From Pogonophryne albipinna (taxonomy: Eukaryota; Chordata; Actinopteri; Perciformes; Artedidraconidae): a stretch of DNA of 64,000 nucleotides. Shown here one piece after another: positions 1 through 13,232 of this stretch (position 1 is its first letter; every line of letters starts with the position of its first letter). The stretch is from the NCBI GenBank assembly GCA_028583405.1, contig CM053251.1, forward strand, positions 14,333,495 to 14,397,494, in the 5' to 3' direction. The notes under the pieces are model-generated. The model searched no databases, was not told the DNA's origin, and saw only the letters and a list, made by a program, of their open reading frames with translations. The translations under genes were made by a program, and so were the position numbers.

Positions 1-2082
1 TCTAAACTAAGGGTTATAGCTGCTTTTATTCTCTGTTACAAGTATGCTTTTTGAAAGTGGCTCGTTGCTTAAGTGCTCGTCACCAAGTCAGGCGCTACTA
101 ATGTAGTTCGGGGGTGTCATGTGACCCATGTTCCTGCAGGCAACTGTGTTAAGTCAAAGTGGAGGAGTGGAAATGAAAGGGCAGGGGTATTGTTGTTGCT
201 GTCTAATGCAGTCTTATGTCACTCTAACATCACTCTAACATCATGTTAGCCCTTAAGCAGCCCACACATCATTAAGAGGAGGAGGTTTATAAGCTCATAG
301 CACTTGTTTCCCTGGTCATGCAGGTCATTATCACTGTGGGGCTTTGCTATCCACATGCCATAGTGGTCCTTTCAACAGACACTTCTAACCCATAGCTCCA
401 TTAAATCAGTAGTGAGCAGAGCTGCATTTATCGCTCTGCAGCACATGTGGTCAACTTTGTTCATATTCTAATGAGGAAAGCAGAAGGCCAACTGGGAGAG
501 AAATTGGTTTTCCTGCAAGAAGTCTATAATTTATTCTGCTTCTAGATTGCTGTTTCAGAGGCGGTGATGAAATAAACAAGTCATATTCGAATCCAAGCAG
601 CTCATTTTGAAACAACCTCACTTTGTCTGACATTTTGGCCCCCTGACTTGTGAATGTAAAACAAACTGGAGACATTTAAGATGTTTTCCCACAACACCAA
701 ATTGTTGAAATCAGAATTTGGAATTTGTTTTGTGCAAATAGACAACAATAAATGTCTATTTAAAAATAAAAGTAAATTATTTACCAGCTGACCTTGTAAT
801 GCCATGCTTTTTAAAATATATTTAGCTCCTGCTAAATAAAGTGCTTTTAAAACACAGGAACTGAAATAAGAGCTGGAAATGGAGCACACTATTCATAAAG
901 TTCTCACATATCATGGGATAGGAAATACTTTATTGATAAAAAGATCATGGGAACATGAAACGTTGTATTGGTCAGCTGATTTCTTGCTTCAAAGCTGTAG
1001 TTCAGTACAGATAATCACCGCTCTATCATGATGGAACAGGATCCAGAGGGCATAGTTGTCACCACAATTCTGCCTATAACCTTTTTCCATTTTGCCAGAG
1101 AAAGTAGGAAAACATTTTCTTTAACAATTGGATATATAACAATGTTTTCCCCAACTGTGGATTACTAAAGCAGAACTTTGATGATAGTCCATTGAAAGCC
1201 ATCCATGCTTCACTGAATCCTAAGCTTGTCTTGCTCTGATAAAATTACAAAGTGCAGTCACAATCACAGACAGCAAAATATAAAAAGAGAGCAGCATCAT
1301 GAGGCATGATTTTTATGCAGTTTGCCTTTTTTATCCTCCCCCACTTCATGTCATCCGTACGATTTCCAATTTATTTGGGTTCAGTGTAACTTGCTTCCTG
1401 GTCTAAAACCACTACTTTGCTTGAACATTTCCACAACTGTATAACAACTGTAATTGGTCTCCTGTGGCTTTAGAGTCCCTTGCCTGTTCTTCCATTCACA
1501 CCGCCACAGAGCTTCCTGGCTGCTGTCCATGGTGCTGATCTGTAAATGACGGCTTTGTGGTGGAGGATGCCTCCATGCTGCTCAGTCCTCTGTCACAACC
1601 GCTACTTTAAACCTTCTCCTGTCTCAAGCATGATTGTTTTCTGGAATACACAAAGGTATGTTGAAATCCCCCCAAAAGGGTACTTATTTCTAAGTCAAAT
1701 ATTGGGAGAAAAACTGCTTTGGCCTGAAGGTGATCCACCAACATAACAAACAAGAAGGTGGTAGGTTTTCATATGTAAATGGTAACAACAAACATTGATA
1801 TATATTTTTGAATTATTTCCACACAAAATGTAGATTTAATTTTTTTTCCAATTGTGTACTGTCTCCAAATAAAAACACCAATCAAAGAGCCCGGCTTTCT
1901 TGTTGCTTCTTTCTTGTTTGCCTTTAAAGGTGCCATGTACAGTATGTTTTTTGTTGCCTTCTTACGATTTCGCCAACGCAGCTCAGTTGGGAATTGTCAT
2001 GCCTAAACTGGATTTCTTTGGGTGTAATAGTACATTTCTACTGTTCAATTATTGATGGATAACACCAGTGCAATGCGGCAAA
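1..2082. other. AT-rich non-coding sequence, no feature recognised
   Basis: I see no exon with convincing splice sites, no RNA gene and no recognisable mobile element here. The short open frames have no family resemblance. If the candidate first exon at 3633 is real, this is 5' flank or a first intron of dpp6. Confidence 0.5.
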
Positions 2083-2318
2083 ACATTACAGGAAGAAGCA
2101 AAGTTGGGTGTTACAGATCACAGAGTATCTCACCTCTCCTGAGAGAACAGTTTCAAAGCTGTTTACTGGCCGTAATCACTCTTGTACCTGCAGAAGAAAA
2201 ACATTACAGGAAGAAGCAAAGTTGGGTGTTACAGATCACAGAGTATCTCACCTCTCCTGAGAGAACAGTTTCAAAGCTGTTTACTGGCCGTAATCACTCT
2301 TGTACCTGCAGAAGAAAA
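2083..2318. repeat. Perfect 118-bp tandem duplication (2 copies)
   Basis: Two adjacent copies, 2083-2200 and 2201-2318, read identically base for base. Each begins ACATTACAGGAAG and ends GCAGAAGAAAA. The few bases on both outer sides also match, so the exact breakpoints can slide by several bases. Perfect identity suggests a young duplication or an assembly artefact. The unit contains no recognised element. Confidence 0.9.
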
Positions 2319-3407
2319 ACAGAAGACAGGAATCCCTCAGGGATTCACGTGAATGGCATTAAATAAATATCAATCATATTTTCTTGTTAACAAAAGACAA
2401 CTGTCCTCTGGTTCCTTTAATTAGTTGCAACTGAAGTTAGAGACAACTCCCAAGCCCAGGATCATTAGTATTTGCAAAGCCATTCAGCTCCCTGTGGTTT
2501 CACTTAATTCACACTTTACTCTCTGTAATGAACTCTTTTGCGTCCCATCCTCATTAGCCCTATGGAAATGTATTAAACGCTGCGGGGCCGAGGGTGACAT
2601 TGTTTCGCCTTTGATCACCACCAACCGCTAAAAGCTAGTAATTGCCGGTTCTATATGCGAAAAGCGACTTCCCTGAAACAGCGGCGACGGGCAGGAATCA
2701 GATCAGAGAAGCAAATCATAAACGAGTTGTGAATCCAGAAGTCACATGTCGAATATCTCTTTACGCAGAAGCTATATGCGCTACTACCACCCACCCCCCT
2801 GAAATACGCTTCTAACTTGTAGGCTACAACCCATCCTCAATATGTTCTGCCATACTGTAAACTGGGCGTGAACAAAAATAAGAATATCCTATTCAGCTAA
2901 GTGGACTGAAGCTGCTCAGTTAAAGGTGGCCACTGTGAGGATTGCAACGGCTCCTCACACAGGAACAGAGACGCACATGCAATTTGCTGATAAAGCGGCA
3001 GCTTCACTTCTCCATCTCTCTTTTTCTTTGTAATTGCATATTCTAATTCAGAGCGCCAAACTGGCCGTGATCCAGCTCGTTTCAGGCAACACCTCTGCAC
3101 GAAGGTCTAAAATAAACGTGAGGAAACTTTCTGCAGCATCTGTCTCTCCGGCTGTAGGTGCGCAGGCAGAAATTGCACACTGAGCAGCCCGTGTACACAG
3201 GCTGCTGCTCCTAGCGCTTTGATTTACACTGGACAACACTTTTAAATAGCATTACTACAGGTGGGTGGCGTTTAATCTTGCTCGTTGTCGGAACAGCTTG
3301 AGCTAATACGCATGCAATTACGAGTGGTTGATCATCGCCATTTTATGCTTTTTCAACTTGTAGGTTCCAACAACAACAAAAACGCGGATTCTCGTAGTAA
3401 TAGCGTA
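2319..3407. other. Non-coding sequence, nothing recognised
   Basis: No supported gene, RNA or mobile element. The part around 2570-3250 has more CpG than its surroundings and might belong to a promoter or enhancer upstream of the candidate exon at 3633, but nothing specific supports that. Confidence 0.4.
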
Positions 3408-3572
<165 letters not shown>

Positions 3573-3632
3573 GATTATTCAGTTGGCTTCAGGTGAATTT
3601 TTTTGTATTGCAGATTTGTGCTATATGGAACC

Positions 3633-3689
3633 ATGAACTCATCAGCAGGTCCAGGAAATTACCGCAGGGGGTCCACTAAGGGTGAGAAG
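3633..3689 (+). CDS. Candidate alternative first coding exon of dpp6
   Basis: An ATG in good context (AACCATGA) opens 19 codons reading MNSSAGPGNYRRGSTKGEK and runs into a consensus donor (AAG|gtaagc) in phase 0. That phase can be joined to the shared transmembrane exon at 59695. Nineteen codons is also the exact size of the recognised S-form exon at 47454. The peptide is hydrophilic and basic, as expected of a cytoplasmic N-terminus. A T-rich tract ending in GCAG lies just upstream (about 3599-3613), so this may be the second exon of a transcript with an untranslated leader further upstream. Mammalian DPP6 and DPP10 are known to have several alternative N-termini, some starting M-N; I cannot tell which, if any, this matches. 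The splice to 59695 would span about 56 kb and is inferred. Confidence 0.5.
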
Positions 3690-3915
3690 GTAAGCTTCCT
3701 GTTTTTACTTCTTGCTCACATCCTGTATGCCCTTTCTTACCACCAGGTTAAAATACACCATCGTTGAATTATTTTTGAGGGCACACTTGTTTGTGAGAAT
3801 CAGGTTGTATGTCCTTTGCTGTGGACTCACCCTCAGCAGTAGAAGAAAACGACCAGAGTCATGCTGAGAATATTAGTATTTTAGCTTGATTTAAAACTTG
3901 TTCAGACCACACTGA

Positions 3916-3949
<34 letters not shown>

Positions 3950-6900
3950 TATTCAGGAACTCATATCAGGCATAAGTTCTCTTGTTACAAAAAGTCATAA
4001 TAATTTGCAAAAAAAAACTCAACTGCTGGTAACAAGACACATCAAATGTCTGGTAGCTTTTCCTTTGCTTCTAAAAGTTAAGACTATATACATCTAATCA
4101 TTTGATAAGACACTTGTTTGCAAAGTTCAGGGCCTAAATGAATCACAGCTTCTCTTTGTGCACCCAAGACAATTAGTTATACTGATAAGAGTCTTGTTTT
4201 TCTCTATTCCCTCCCAGCTCTGACTTGATTGTTTGTTTTGATTGTTGATTGTGTATCTGCATGATTAGTTATTACCTATCTTAGTAAGCTGAATGGTTTT
4301 TTCCACATTCTATCAAACAAAACACACCAGAAATGAAACCCCATAGAGGGGAAAAACATCTTTTTTTGGTTTTGCCCCAGCAAAAGCACTCCCATAATGC
4401 CATGTTCCGAGCAACACTCACACACATTGATTTTGGTTTCAATAAGCGACTGAAATATGTTGATACATGAATTAGGTTTAAGACTTGGTTTCAGGGTGTC
4501 TGTGCATGTGTCTCTGAGGAGGAGCTGTGAAATATTTAAATTGTGACAAATCTGTCTGCCTCTAGGGGGCATGTCATCACCAAACATGTTTCCAGATCAC
4601 AGGCTGTAGAAGATTATTTCTAGGTGTTTCAGTAATCAGAATTAGACATTTAGTGCCACGTGCACTATGTAAAAAATGCTTTTGTTTGTTTCAGGATTAC
4701 ACTGTACTTATATACAGTATATTCTACATACTTGAAAACCCTTAAGAACAACTCAAAAGGGTGTGAAATGCTCAGTGTGTTGACCAGTTGATTTACTGAA
4801 CTACCTTATTCACATTTAGATCTCACAGTCCTGCATGTTATGCCAGATAGTGTTTTATTAAGTTGTGTCACATATGGATGTGAGGCTGCTTTCCCTGAAG
4901 ATTCACAAAATTGCCAGTGCTGCTGGATTGTAATGGATTGGACTAACTCTTGAGATCAACAGATGTTTTCTGTCCAACAAATGCTGGAGTTAGTTTGCCC
5001 TCTGCTGGAGGCACAACCTCACTCTCTGACTATAGATCAAGCTTCCTCACCAAGCTTTTACCAACTTGCTGGCATCTTGTCAGATTTCTTTCTCCTATTA
5101 TTTTGACTTTCCAACCCTCAAGTCAGTTTCTTTCAATCAAATGTCACCACTTGCGCTCGGAAGCTGTGTAGCCAAATTTCACTGAAACCACTTACTCTGC
5201 AGTCATACTTGAATGCCATGAAACTCTAAAAGTCCTGAAAAGTAGTGTTTCTGTGACCAGAGTTTGACTCTTTAATGACTCACAGCATAGTCTACTCAAT
5301 TCTTCCGTAATCTGCTGTCAATTTGCATAGTAAAATAAATCATTAGGTCTAGCTGTGAATATCCGAGCTGCCCACTCTCAGAGGATAAAGCGAATTCGGA
5401 GAAAATGCAGACATGTCATCCAAAAACTCATTACGCCCAATTTGGTTATTATGATCCTGCCTTGAGAATGAAAGGGCTATGACTTACAGAGACTTAGCTG
5501 TATCTACATGGATACATTCCTATTCATGCTTTTGCACTTTTCTCCTTGCCGCTTTTTTCCTCTTGTTTTGCTCTGTTCAAAAATATTCCGTATTTACAGC
5601 CATTTTGCCATTTCTTAGAATATTAACTAAACAATATTGCCAGGCAAAAAAGCAGCTGCTCTTCACAGACAAGTGTCACATTCTTAGATCCTCATCGTCA
5701 CTCCTGTTGAAGTGTGTACAGCTATTAGTCAGAGCACATCTTTTCATAAAGCAAGTGTCTACGTATCACTCATAATAATTCCTTCTCAGTAATGACATTT
5801 CAAGTATTTCTTTAAGAGATGATAGCAAGGATAAGATTTTAGTGTTTTCTTAAAAGGAAGAAGATGTTATTTTAGTTGGGAAATGTAAAACAGAGACAAT
5901 TATTTTAGGTAAGGGCCCTTCACAAGTAATATATTGTGCACTATAATGCATACATTCTCCATCCAAGATATTTCTAAAACATAATTTGGAGCCCTTTGAA
6001 TTGTTACAAAGTGTCCCCAAGTTGGCAACTTTAACAAAGACTGAACTTCATTAAGCTATTCCAGTGTTTGTTGTCTGTTGTTGTTGTTGTTGCTACTTCT
6101 GTGGCTGTTTTTGATGTTTTCTGTGGAGATTATGATTGCTTTGATAATGAAATGACACCCAAGAGGATTCACAAATCACAACATCTCAAAGGGCTCTGAG
6201 GAAACTAGGCTATTAAATGCAACTGTATATATTTTATTCCTAGTATTTTGTATATTGCTGCAATGCCATTGTCAAGTCCCATTTGAAATGCATTTAAATA
6301 AGATGGAAAAGCTTCTTACCATCTTTTAATCATATTCAGACATGGCCCAGATTGAATCATCAGCATCCATTTGTCCCTCCTACACCAAAAAGCAGACAAT
6401 ACACTTCATATTTTGCCTTACAGTGTCTTTCCTCATCTGTTGTGATGGCTGCCTCTAGTGTTGCCCATTGCCTGATGCTTTTTAAGGTCAGTAGCTTCTT
6501 CTGTGTCTAGACTTCCATCATTTGCATTTACTGAGAAAGACTCAGAGGCAATCAGCTTACAGGACTCTCTGTTTACAAACGGTATTATTTCACTCTCGGC
6601 AAAAAAGTCACAGTTATTCTCCCTAATGTTCCAGCGCACAGTGAAAATGTTTGTTTGCTATTTATCTGGGGGGGTTGTGTTGCATGTTATTACTATTATT
6701 CAAGTGTATTTTCATTACTTTAATCTGTTTGATCAGGTTAGTTTTGAGTTCAGCTGTATCAGAGCTGTCTGAAAGTGTGTGTCAAGGATTTGCTGGCGCA
6801 GAATCATGCAGACAAAACTTTCACGGAAACAATTTGTATGCATCAGGAATATGCATGGATGAAATGCCTTTCAGGAGCTTTCAGTATTCATCTAGCGAGC

Positions 6901-8542
6901 CCCCTTTGTATTTCTGCATTGAACCACCCATTGAATCGCCTGCTTCAAATGTTTGCATTGCTGCCCACAGCCACCGCTGGTACAAAATGACTTTCATTTC
7001 CCTGATTTGCACACACACACACATGCTATGGGTACATCTCAATACCATCTGTTTATATTATCCAATGACCGCATTGAGAGTGATAATGCAGCGGCACACA
7101 ATAGCACATTGTTCAATGAAATGAAATTCGTAGACGGGGAAATGACCAGGGAAGGCCAGCAGCGAGGGACGACACCATTCAACAGAAGTCATTTGTCACC
7201 ACTAACTGCTGCGCCACAGGTTTGGCTCTCTAAGGGTAGGTTAGCTGTAGATGAGAACCGTGTTTATGAAGGCTTTACAGGTCTTGCGGCTTCTTGACAC
7301 CCACACGTACTGTAGGCTCTTGATACTGGACAAAATCATGCTCTTGCATTGCTCCCGGGGTGCAGGGTTCATTCGTAGCTGTCTCCTGTAACAGATGACC
7401 TGACATATGGCTCTGTCTGAAGGGGAAGCCGCTTGCATTTAGCTGATAAAGACCGACCCAATATGCACGTATTGCTGGATTCATTACTTTTCGGACAAAG
7501 CACATTGTGTTCTCCGTTCATATCTTTGCACTTCTGCCCTTCCCTGTGCTCAAAGAGGAAGCGGACTGAGAAGCATACTAAGTACAGCAATGTGAATCTT
7601 TGGGATCCACAGGGATCTCCACAGGGTGGAGCGCTGGTGGATGATGCTCGGGACCGTTGGGTCTATTAGCCAGGTATAGGTTCTGTGGTGTGACTGAAGG
7701 TCAAGATCAGAGCTGTGCTAAGACCATAAAGGTCGGGCGGTATAAAGTTGTGAAGTGAGTTTGGAAGGCAGAGAAATATACTATTCGGAAATATTTATTT
7801 TTGCAAACCACGCAGAGCTGTTGGGTATTTACCAGCCTTATTTATTGATCGGTTTGTGATTCATCAATTTAATTCAACAGCTGCAGACACCAGCTAGGTT
7901 GACATTCTTAGATAAGCTGAAAACTAAACTAATGGTGTCATTATTCCTCTGGTATCTGGTAATAAATCCAGCTTTCTCTTTCGATCTAGAGACCTGTATT
8001 CGTTTCCCCTAAATATGTGTGATTTAATAAAACCAAAATGCACACTGTCATTGGGATGTTCTGTTCTAAACTAATATGCCTGCAGTTTGTCAGTGCCATT
8101 GATAGATTGCACAGACTTTATTAATGATTTTGTTTTGACATCAGCTCTTAAAATGCTTTATTGGCAGCTTACATTCTGCAGAGTCAGCAGGAGGTGACAA
8201 ACGAAATAAATTAGTCCAAGTAAGCAAGTAAAAAAAAAGAAAGAAATCAAGCTACTCATTGTTAGTCTTCTGTCTGTATAATAAAGCACCACATCACCTT
8301 TGCGCTTTACAGCAATATTGGCGCTGACCTTATAAACTAATTGCAATTACAGTGACTTACTGCGAGAATGTTGATAATAATAAGAGTGTTTGTCATGGCT
8401 GTAAATGTGACACAAATGAATTGAATATGTAGGATGACCAATCAAGGGCCTGTTTAAAGGACCCTTGGGAAATGTCATGTCATGCACAAAATCAGCCTGC
8501 TAGCAGTAACGGCTATAACGACATCCAGCATGTCTTGTAGTA
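3690..8542. other. Non-coding sequence, likely intron or flank
   Basis: Holds an (ATT)n microsatellite at 3917-3949 and otherwise AT-rich single-copy-looking sequence. The longest open frame (6651-7124) has no splice sites or family resemblance that would support it. Confidence 0.4.
3917..3949. repeat. (ATT)n microsatellite
   Basis: About eleven uninterrupted ATT repeats. Confidence 0.95.
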
Positions 8543-8550
8543 ACTCACAG

Positions 8551-9388
8551 CAAGGGTGTAACTTTGGTTTGAGAAGTGGGGGCGACACAAAACAGGGGGT
8601 CCTCCGCAATGAAACATTTTCCCTTTCTACAATATTAGGGACTATGGTGTTAACAAATCCAAGAAAAATATGTAGTGTATATAATGACTGTGCACACTTA
8701 TCTAGTATCCTATCCATGTGAACCTGTTTTATTTGTGATGACCTCTCATCCTCTAGGGGGGTCCGGGGGCATGCACCCCGGGAAGATTTTTTTCTTTAAA
8801 TTGAAGTTGAATGCATCAATCTGGTGCACTTTGAGGGCAACATTAAGAGATTTATGGATAACACTCATATGAAACAGAACTGTATATATTTCAATAATCA
8901 AAAAACCATTAGAATATGCTCACAACCAATAACACATAATTGATCAACTCTTCTCTCCTATCTTCATCTTACCTTGTCTGCATTCTTTCTTTTTATTCAT
9001 GCATATTTGACTAATCACTCCCCTTTCAAACTGTGTTTTTTATTTTTGTACTGACCTATAGTACACATTGGAAGGATTTCTTAACTTATTTTATATTACA
9101 TAGATGGAAATATTTGTTTACAAAGATGACCAAACCGTTTGAGACCCACTCAGATAACTTAGACTAAAGTTTACAATCTAATCACTCAGAGTCCTTTAGC
9201 TCCCTGAGCTGACATTATCTCTCTCAGTCCCAGGAGAGAGCTCTCCCTCTCCATTTGTTGAAACAGCTTCTAATCTCCGTTAGCTCCAAGCTAGCACCAG
9301 ATGCTAACAACAACCCCCGTAACTCTCTCAGTCTCTCTCTCTCAGTCTCTCTCTCTCTCAGTCTCTCTCTCTATGTCTCTCTCTCTGT

Positions 9389-9424
<36 letters not shown>

Positions 9425-9468
9425 CTCTCTCTCTGTGTCTCTATGTGTCTATGTGTGTCTCTCTCTCT

Positions 9469-9522
<54 letters not shown>

Positions 9523-9536
9523 CTATGTGTGTGTGT

Positions 9537-9622
<86 letters not shown>

Positions 9623-9926
9623 CTCTCAAAGTCCGACAGGAAAGAGCTCTCCCTCTCCTTATTGTTGAAACAGCTACTAATCTCCGTTAGCTCCGAGCTA
9701 GCACCAAATGCTAACAACAACCCCTGTAACTCTCTATGTCTCTCTCTCTCTTTCTCTCACAAGATGCGCTCGTGCCACACACACACACAGACGCTCCTCC
9801 GTGACGATGACCGCTTGCGTACAAAAATAATAATAAACACATTTAAAAAGTGGGGGGGACACAAATGGGATTTTGAAAAGTGGGGGGGACATGTCCCCTC
9901 TGTCCCCAGTGGAAATTACGCCCATG
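8551..9926. mobile_element. Non-autonomous hAT-like DNA transposon
   Basis: The element is bounded by perfect 8-bp direct repeats ACTCACAG at 8543-8550 and 9927-9934, the duplication size typical of hAT elements. The termini are imperfect inverted repeats: the left end reads CAAGGGTGTAACTT and the reverse complement of the right end reads CATGGGCGTAATTT (11 of 14 match). The subterminal regions are G-rich, with short palindromes such as the GGGGACATGTCCCC block near 9886. Inside are a (CT)n expansion and two copies of a ~95-bp segment. No transposase coding is present, so it would need a transposase in trans. Assignment to hAT rests on target-site length and terminal CA, not on an enzyme. Confidence 0.8.
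9236..9738. repeat. Duplicated ~95-bp segment flanking a (CT)n expansion
   Basis: Segments 9236-9330 and 9642-9738 are near copies 406 bp apart. Both contain GAGCTCTCCCTCTCC and the block TAATCTCCGTTAGCTCC. Between them lies about 300 bp of (CT)n broken by GTGT and CTATGT interruptions. Serine/leucine open frames here are repeat artefacts. The repeat lies wholly inside the hAT-like element. Confidence 0.85.
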
Positions 9927-10141
9927 ACTCACAGTATGTTATTATTCCATGGCACAGTCACCAAAGCAATTGTTCTCCCAGATGAAACCTTATCTCCTGT
10001 AGTGTGCATACAATTATGAACTTTAGCTCATCATCATCCCCTGTGTAGAGTATGGCTTTACATGCTGGTGTGATTAGCAGCGAAAGGAATACGTTTAGCA
10101 TGCAGCTCTTCTCTTTAGTTCTCTTCTGTTTCATTTGAACT

Positions 10142-10370
10142 TTTATTACAATACAATACAGCTTTATTTATAGAGCACTTTAAACCTCCAGACCAAAGTG
10201 CTGTACAGGCAAATAAACAAAACAAAACATACAAAAAGTAACACAGCTCAGCTCACACACCATAAAACAAGTAGCTACAAGTTAAAAACAATAGACAATT
10301 TAAAAGCAATAAAAGCAACGCTCTAAAAGATGTTAATATGCTAAGGAGAAGAGGTGGGTTTTAAGGCGAG
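10142..10370 (-). mobile_element. L2-type LINE, 3' part (last codons and 3' UTR)
   Basis: On the minus strand this is the end of the L2-like LINE whose reverse transcriptase C-terminus lies at 11557-11945. The stretch GAGGTGGGTTTTAA, read in reverse, encodes the last residues THLF of the conserved L2 ending. The remainder, with the tract resembling CTTTATTTATAGAGCACTTT, is typical of fish L2 3' ends. It is separated from the upstream half by the insertion at 10375-11552. Confidence 0.75.
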
Positions 10371-10374
10371 ACAC

Positions 10375-11552
10375 GGCAGGCAAAAACATCGTTTTTCAAG
10401 TACTGGTCAATTTTGAGATTTTGTGCTATTTTGATTCTATAACATGTTTTCTTTCAGGCTTTTGGAAGGAAAACGTACAAAATACACATTTAAGTGTTTA
10501 TTTTACTATAGTTTGTCTATTTGCGTCTGTAGATTTCTCCTAAATTCACCAAAAGTTAGCATTCTAACGTAACATAAAGTACCGCGACCGCTGTGTGCAC
10601 CATGTCATCAGAGGTATCGCTGGAAAGCTCCGTCTCTCCTGCACAATCTCATCGGATCCAAATATGGTCATTTCCTTTGTAACAGCAACCAATCGTGAAA
10701 GCACAAAGGGGTCTTAAACCAAGAAACGAAATCTCATTGGCTGGTGTCAATTTCTGACAACGTGATTCGTTCAGATGCGTCACGTGGTGTGCTAAAACAC
10801 TTCCTGGTTAGCTTTCCACTAGAAATTGAAATCTCAAAATGGCAAAAGAACGGCGAAAAAATCGTTCACAGAGAAGACGACAACAATTGTCACTTGCATG
10901 AAGCAAGGTTATACAAAAAACAAATGACTCCGAACAAGAAATACCTTCACGGAGTGCGTCGAGGCGCAAGCTATCATCCAAAGAACAGGAGGGTTTAGCT
11001 CGCGCCTCACTGCAATCTTGAAAGGTCGTTTTCTCAAAATGAGTTTTTTCTCCTACTCTGAGTTTGAAATTTCAACTTCAGTATCACGTACATACACCAA
11101 ACCTTCCAGTTATATTCCTATCAATATTATGAAGGCTTTTACAGAAGGGTTTGTTCATATATCATTCATAGCCTGAATTATACAACATTGTATACCTAAA
11201 AACATGGCGAAAATTGATATTTTAGGGCTGTTGACAGTATTTTCTGATTTATGGAGTGATAAAAAGAGATATCCAAAATCCCTTCTGTAAAAGCCTTAGA
11301 TACTAATATGACTACAAAATGAAACAAGAATTTTGAACCTGGCTTTATCCAAAGTTCAGATTTCGATTCCTGAAATGTGTTAAAATATGTGCATATTTAA
11401 TGAGATCATGGATAATTTGCATATTTAAACATGCTATTTCAGAAAACTTGTAATACAAAAAACAATTGCCTTATTGTAAGTAATTAACTGGAGAAATTTT
11501 CTAGCTGATACCTTTAAGTTAAAAAAAGTACCCTATTCACCTGGGGTGTCTC
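10375..11552. mobile_element. TTAA-flanked non-autonomous DNA element inserted in an L2 LINE
   Basis: The 1,178-bp segment is bounded by TTAA at 10371-10374 and 11553-11556. Removing it with one TTAA rejoins the L2 frame exactly (FKSLLK followed by THLF), so the empty site is supported by the host element itself. The ends are weakly inverted: GAGACACGGCAGG just inside the left edge, GAGACACCCCAGG in reverse complement inside the right edge. TTAA duplication fits piggyBac-like or Kolobok-like transposons. No transposase is encoded; the short open frame at 10744-10998 has no recognised homology. It contains an 18-bp perfect inverted repeat (11132-11149 against 11280-11297). It may be composite, since another TTAA with a common fish piggyBac-like end lies at 11514. 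Confidence 0.7.
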
Positions 11553-11556
11553 TTAA

Positions 11557-11945
11557 GAAGTGATTTAAAAGCAGGCAGTGTGGCGGCCTGTCTGATGTGC
11601 AGGGGCAGATCGTTCCACAGTGTGGGAGCCGCTACAGAGAAGCAACGGCCCCCTCTGAGCTTTGACTTGGTTCTGGGCACATTCAGGAGCAGTTGATCTG
11701 CTGACCTGAGAGGGTGGTTGGGCGTGTAAGGGTGTAGCAGCTCAGAAAGATATGGTGGGGTCATGGCATTTAGGGATTTAAAAGTAAAGAAAAGGATTTT
11801 GAAATGGATCCTAAAATGTATTGGCAGCCAGTGGAGCGAAGCCAAAATGGGGGAAATGTGGTCATATTTCCGTGTGCCAGTTAAAAGCCTTGCTGCGGCA
11901 TTTTGCACCCGCTGCAGACGAGCGAGGGAGGACCCACGTATTGTC
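11557..11945 (-). pseudogene. L2-type LINE reverse transcriptase, C-terminal fragment
   Basis: The minus-strand reading starts near QNAAARLLTGTRKYDHI and continues through HWLPIHFRIHFKI, PPYLSELL, LRSADQLL and WNDLPLHIRQAATLPAFKS. This is the conserved C-terminal part of reverse transcriptases of the L2 (CR1-like) LINE clade in fish; a full protein would be around a thousand residues with endonuclease and RT domains. Only about 120 residues remain, with no RT catalytic motif, so it is a 5'-truncated copy. The frame stays open, suggesting moderate age. The last codons are displaced to 10361-10370 by the TTAA-flanked insertion. It cannot make an active enzyme. Confidence 0.88.
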
Positions 11946-12956
<1,011 letters not shown>

Positions 12957-13232
12957 CCTAGCATTACTATACTTGTGGGGACCTAAATCTGTTTACATAG
13001 TCACGTGTGGGGACTCACCTCCCTTATGGGGACAAAATGGAGGTCCCCATGAGGGGAATAATTAATTTTAGGGTGAAGACTTGGTTAGGTTTAGGATTAG
13101 GGTTAGGGTAAGGGTTAGGGTTAGGGTTAGGGTTAGGCATGTGTTGGTTATGGTTAAGGTTAGGATAAGTCTCCAGGAAATGCATGTAAGTCAATGTAAT
13201 GTCCCCTGAAGTGATGTATACATGGTATGTGT
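12957..13232. repeat. Dispersed fish repeat with interstitial telomere-like core
   Basis: Between two GT-rich tracts lies a segment with repeated GTGGGGAC / GGTCCCCAT motifs, then a tract of TTAGGG and variant units (13084-13137), then the segment ATGCATGTAAGTCAATGTAATG. I recognise this arrangement as a moderately repeated vertebrate/fish sequence rather than a unique site. The minus-strand Pro-Asn frame is a product of the hexamer repeat. Confidence 0.7.
13084..13137 (+). repeat. Interstitial telomere-like (TTAGGG)n tract
   Basis: About nine hexamers, including four consecutive GGGTTA units, mixed with degenerate units such as GGTTTA, GGATTA and GGGTAA. The G-rich strand is the + strand. 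Too short and too degenerate to be a chromosome end. Confidence 0.9.

Noticed and set aside
6651..7124. 157-codon ORF
   Set aside because: Low-complexity hydrophobic start, no homology recognised and no supporting splice or start signals.
9255..9985. Ser/Leu-rich open frames of up to 198 codons
   Set aside because: Produced by the (CT)n tract inside a transposon; open in several frames at once and of no coding character.
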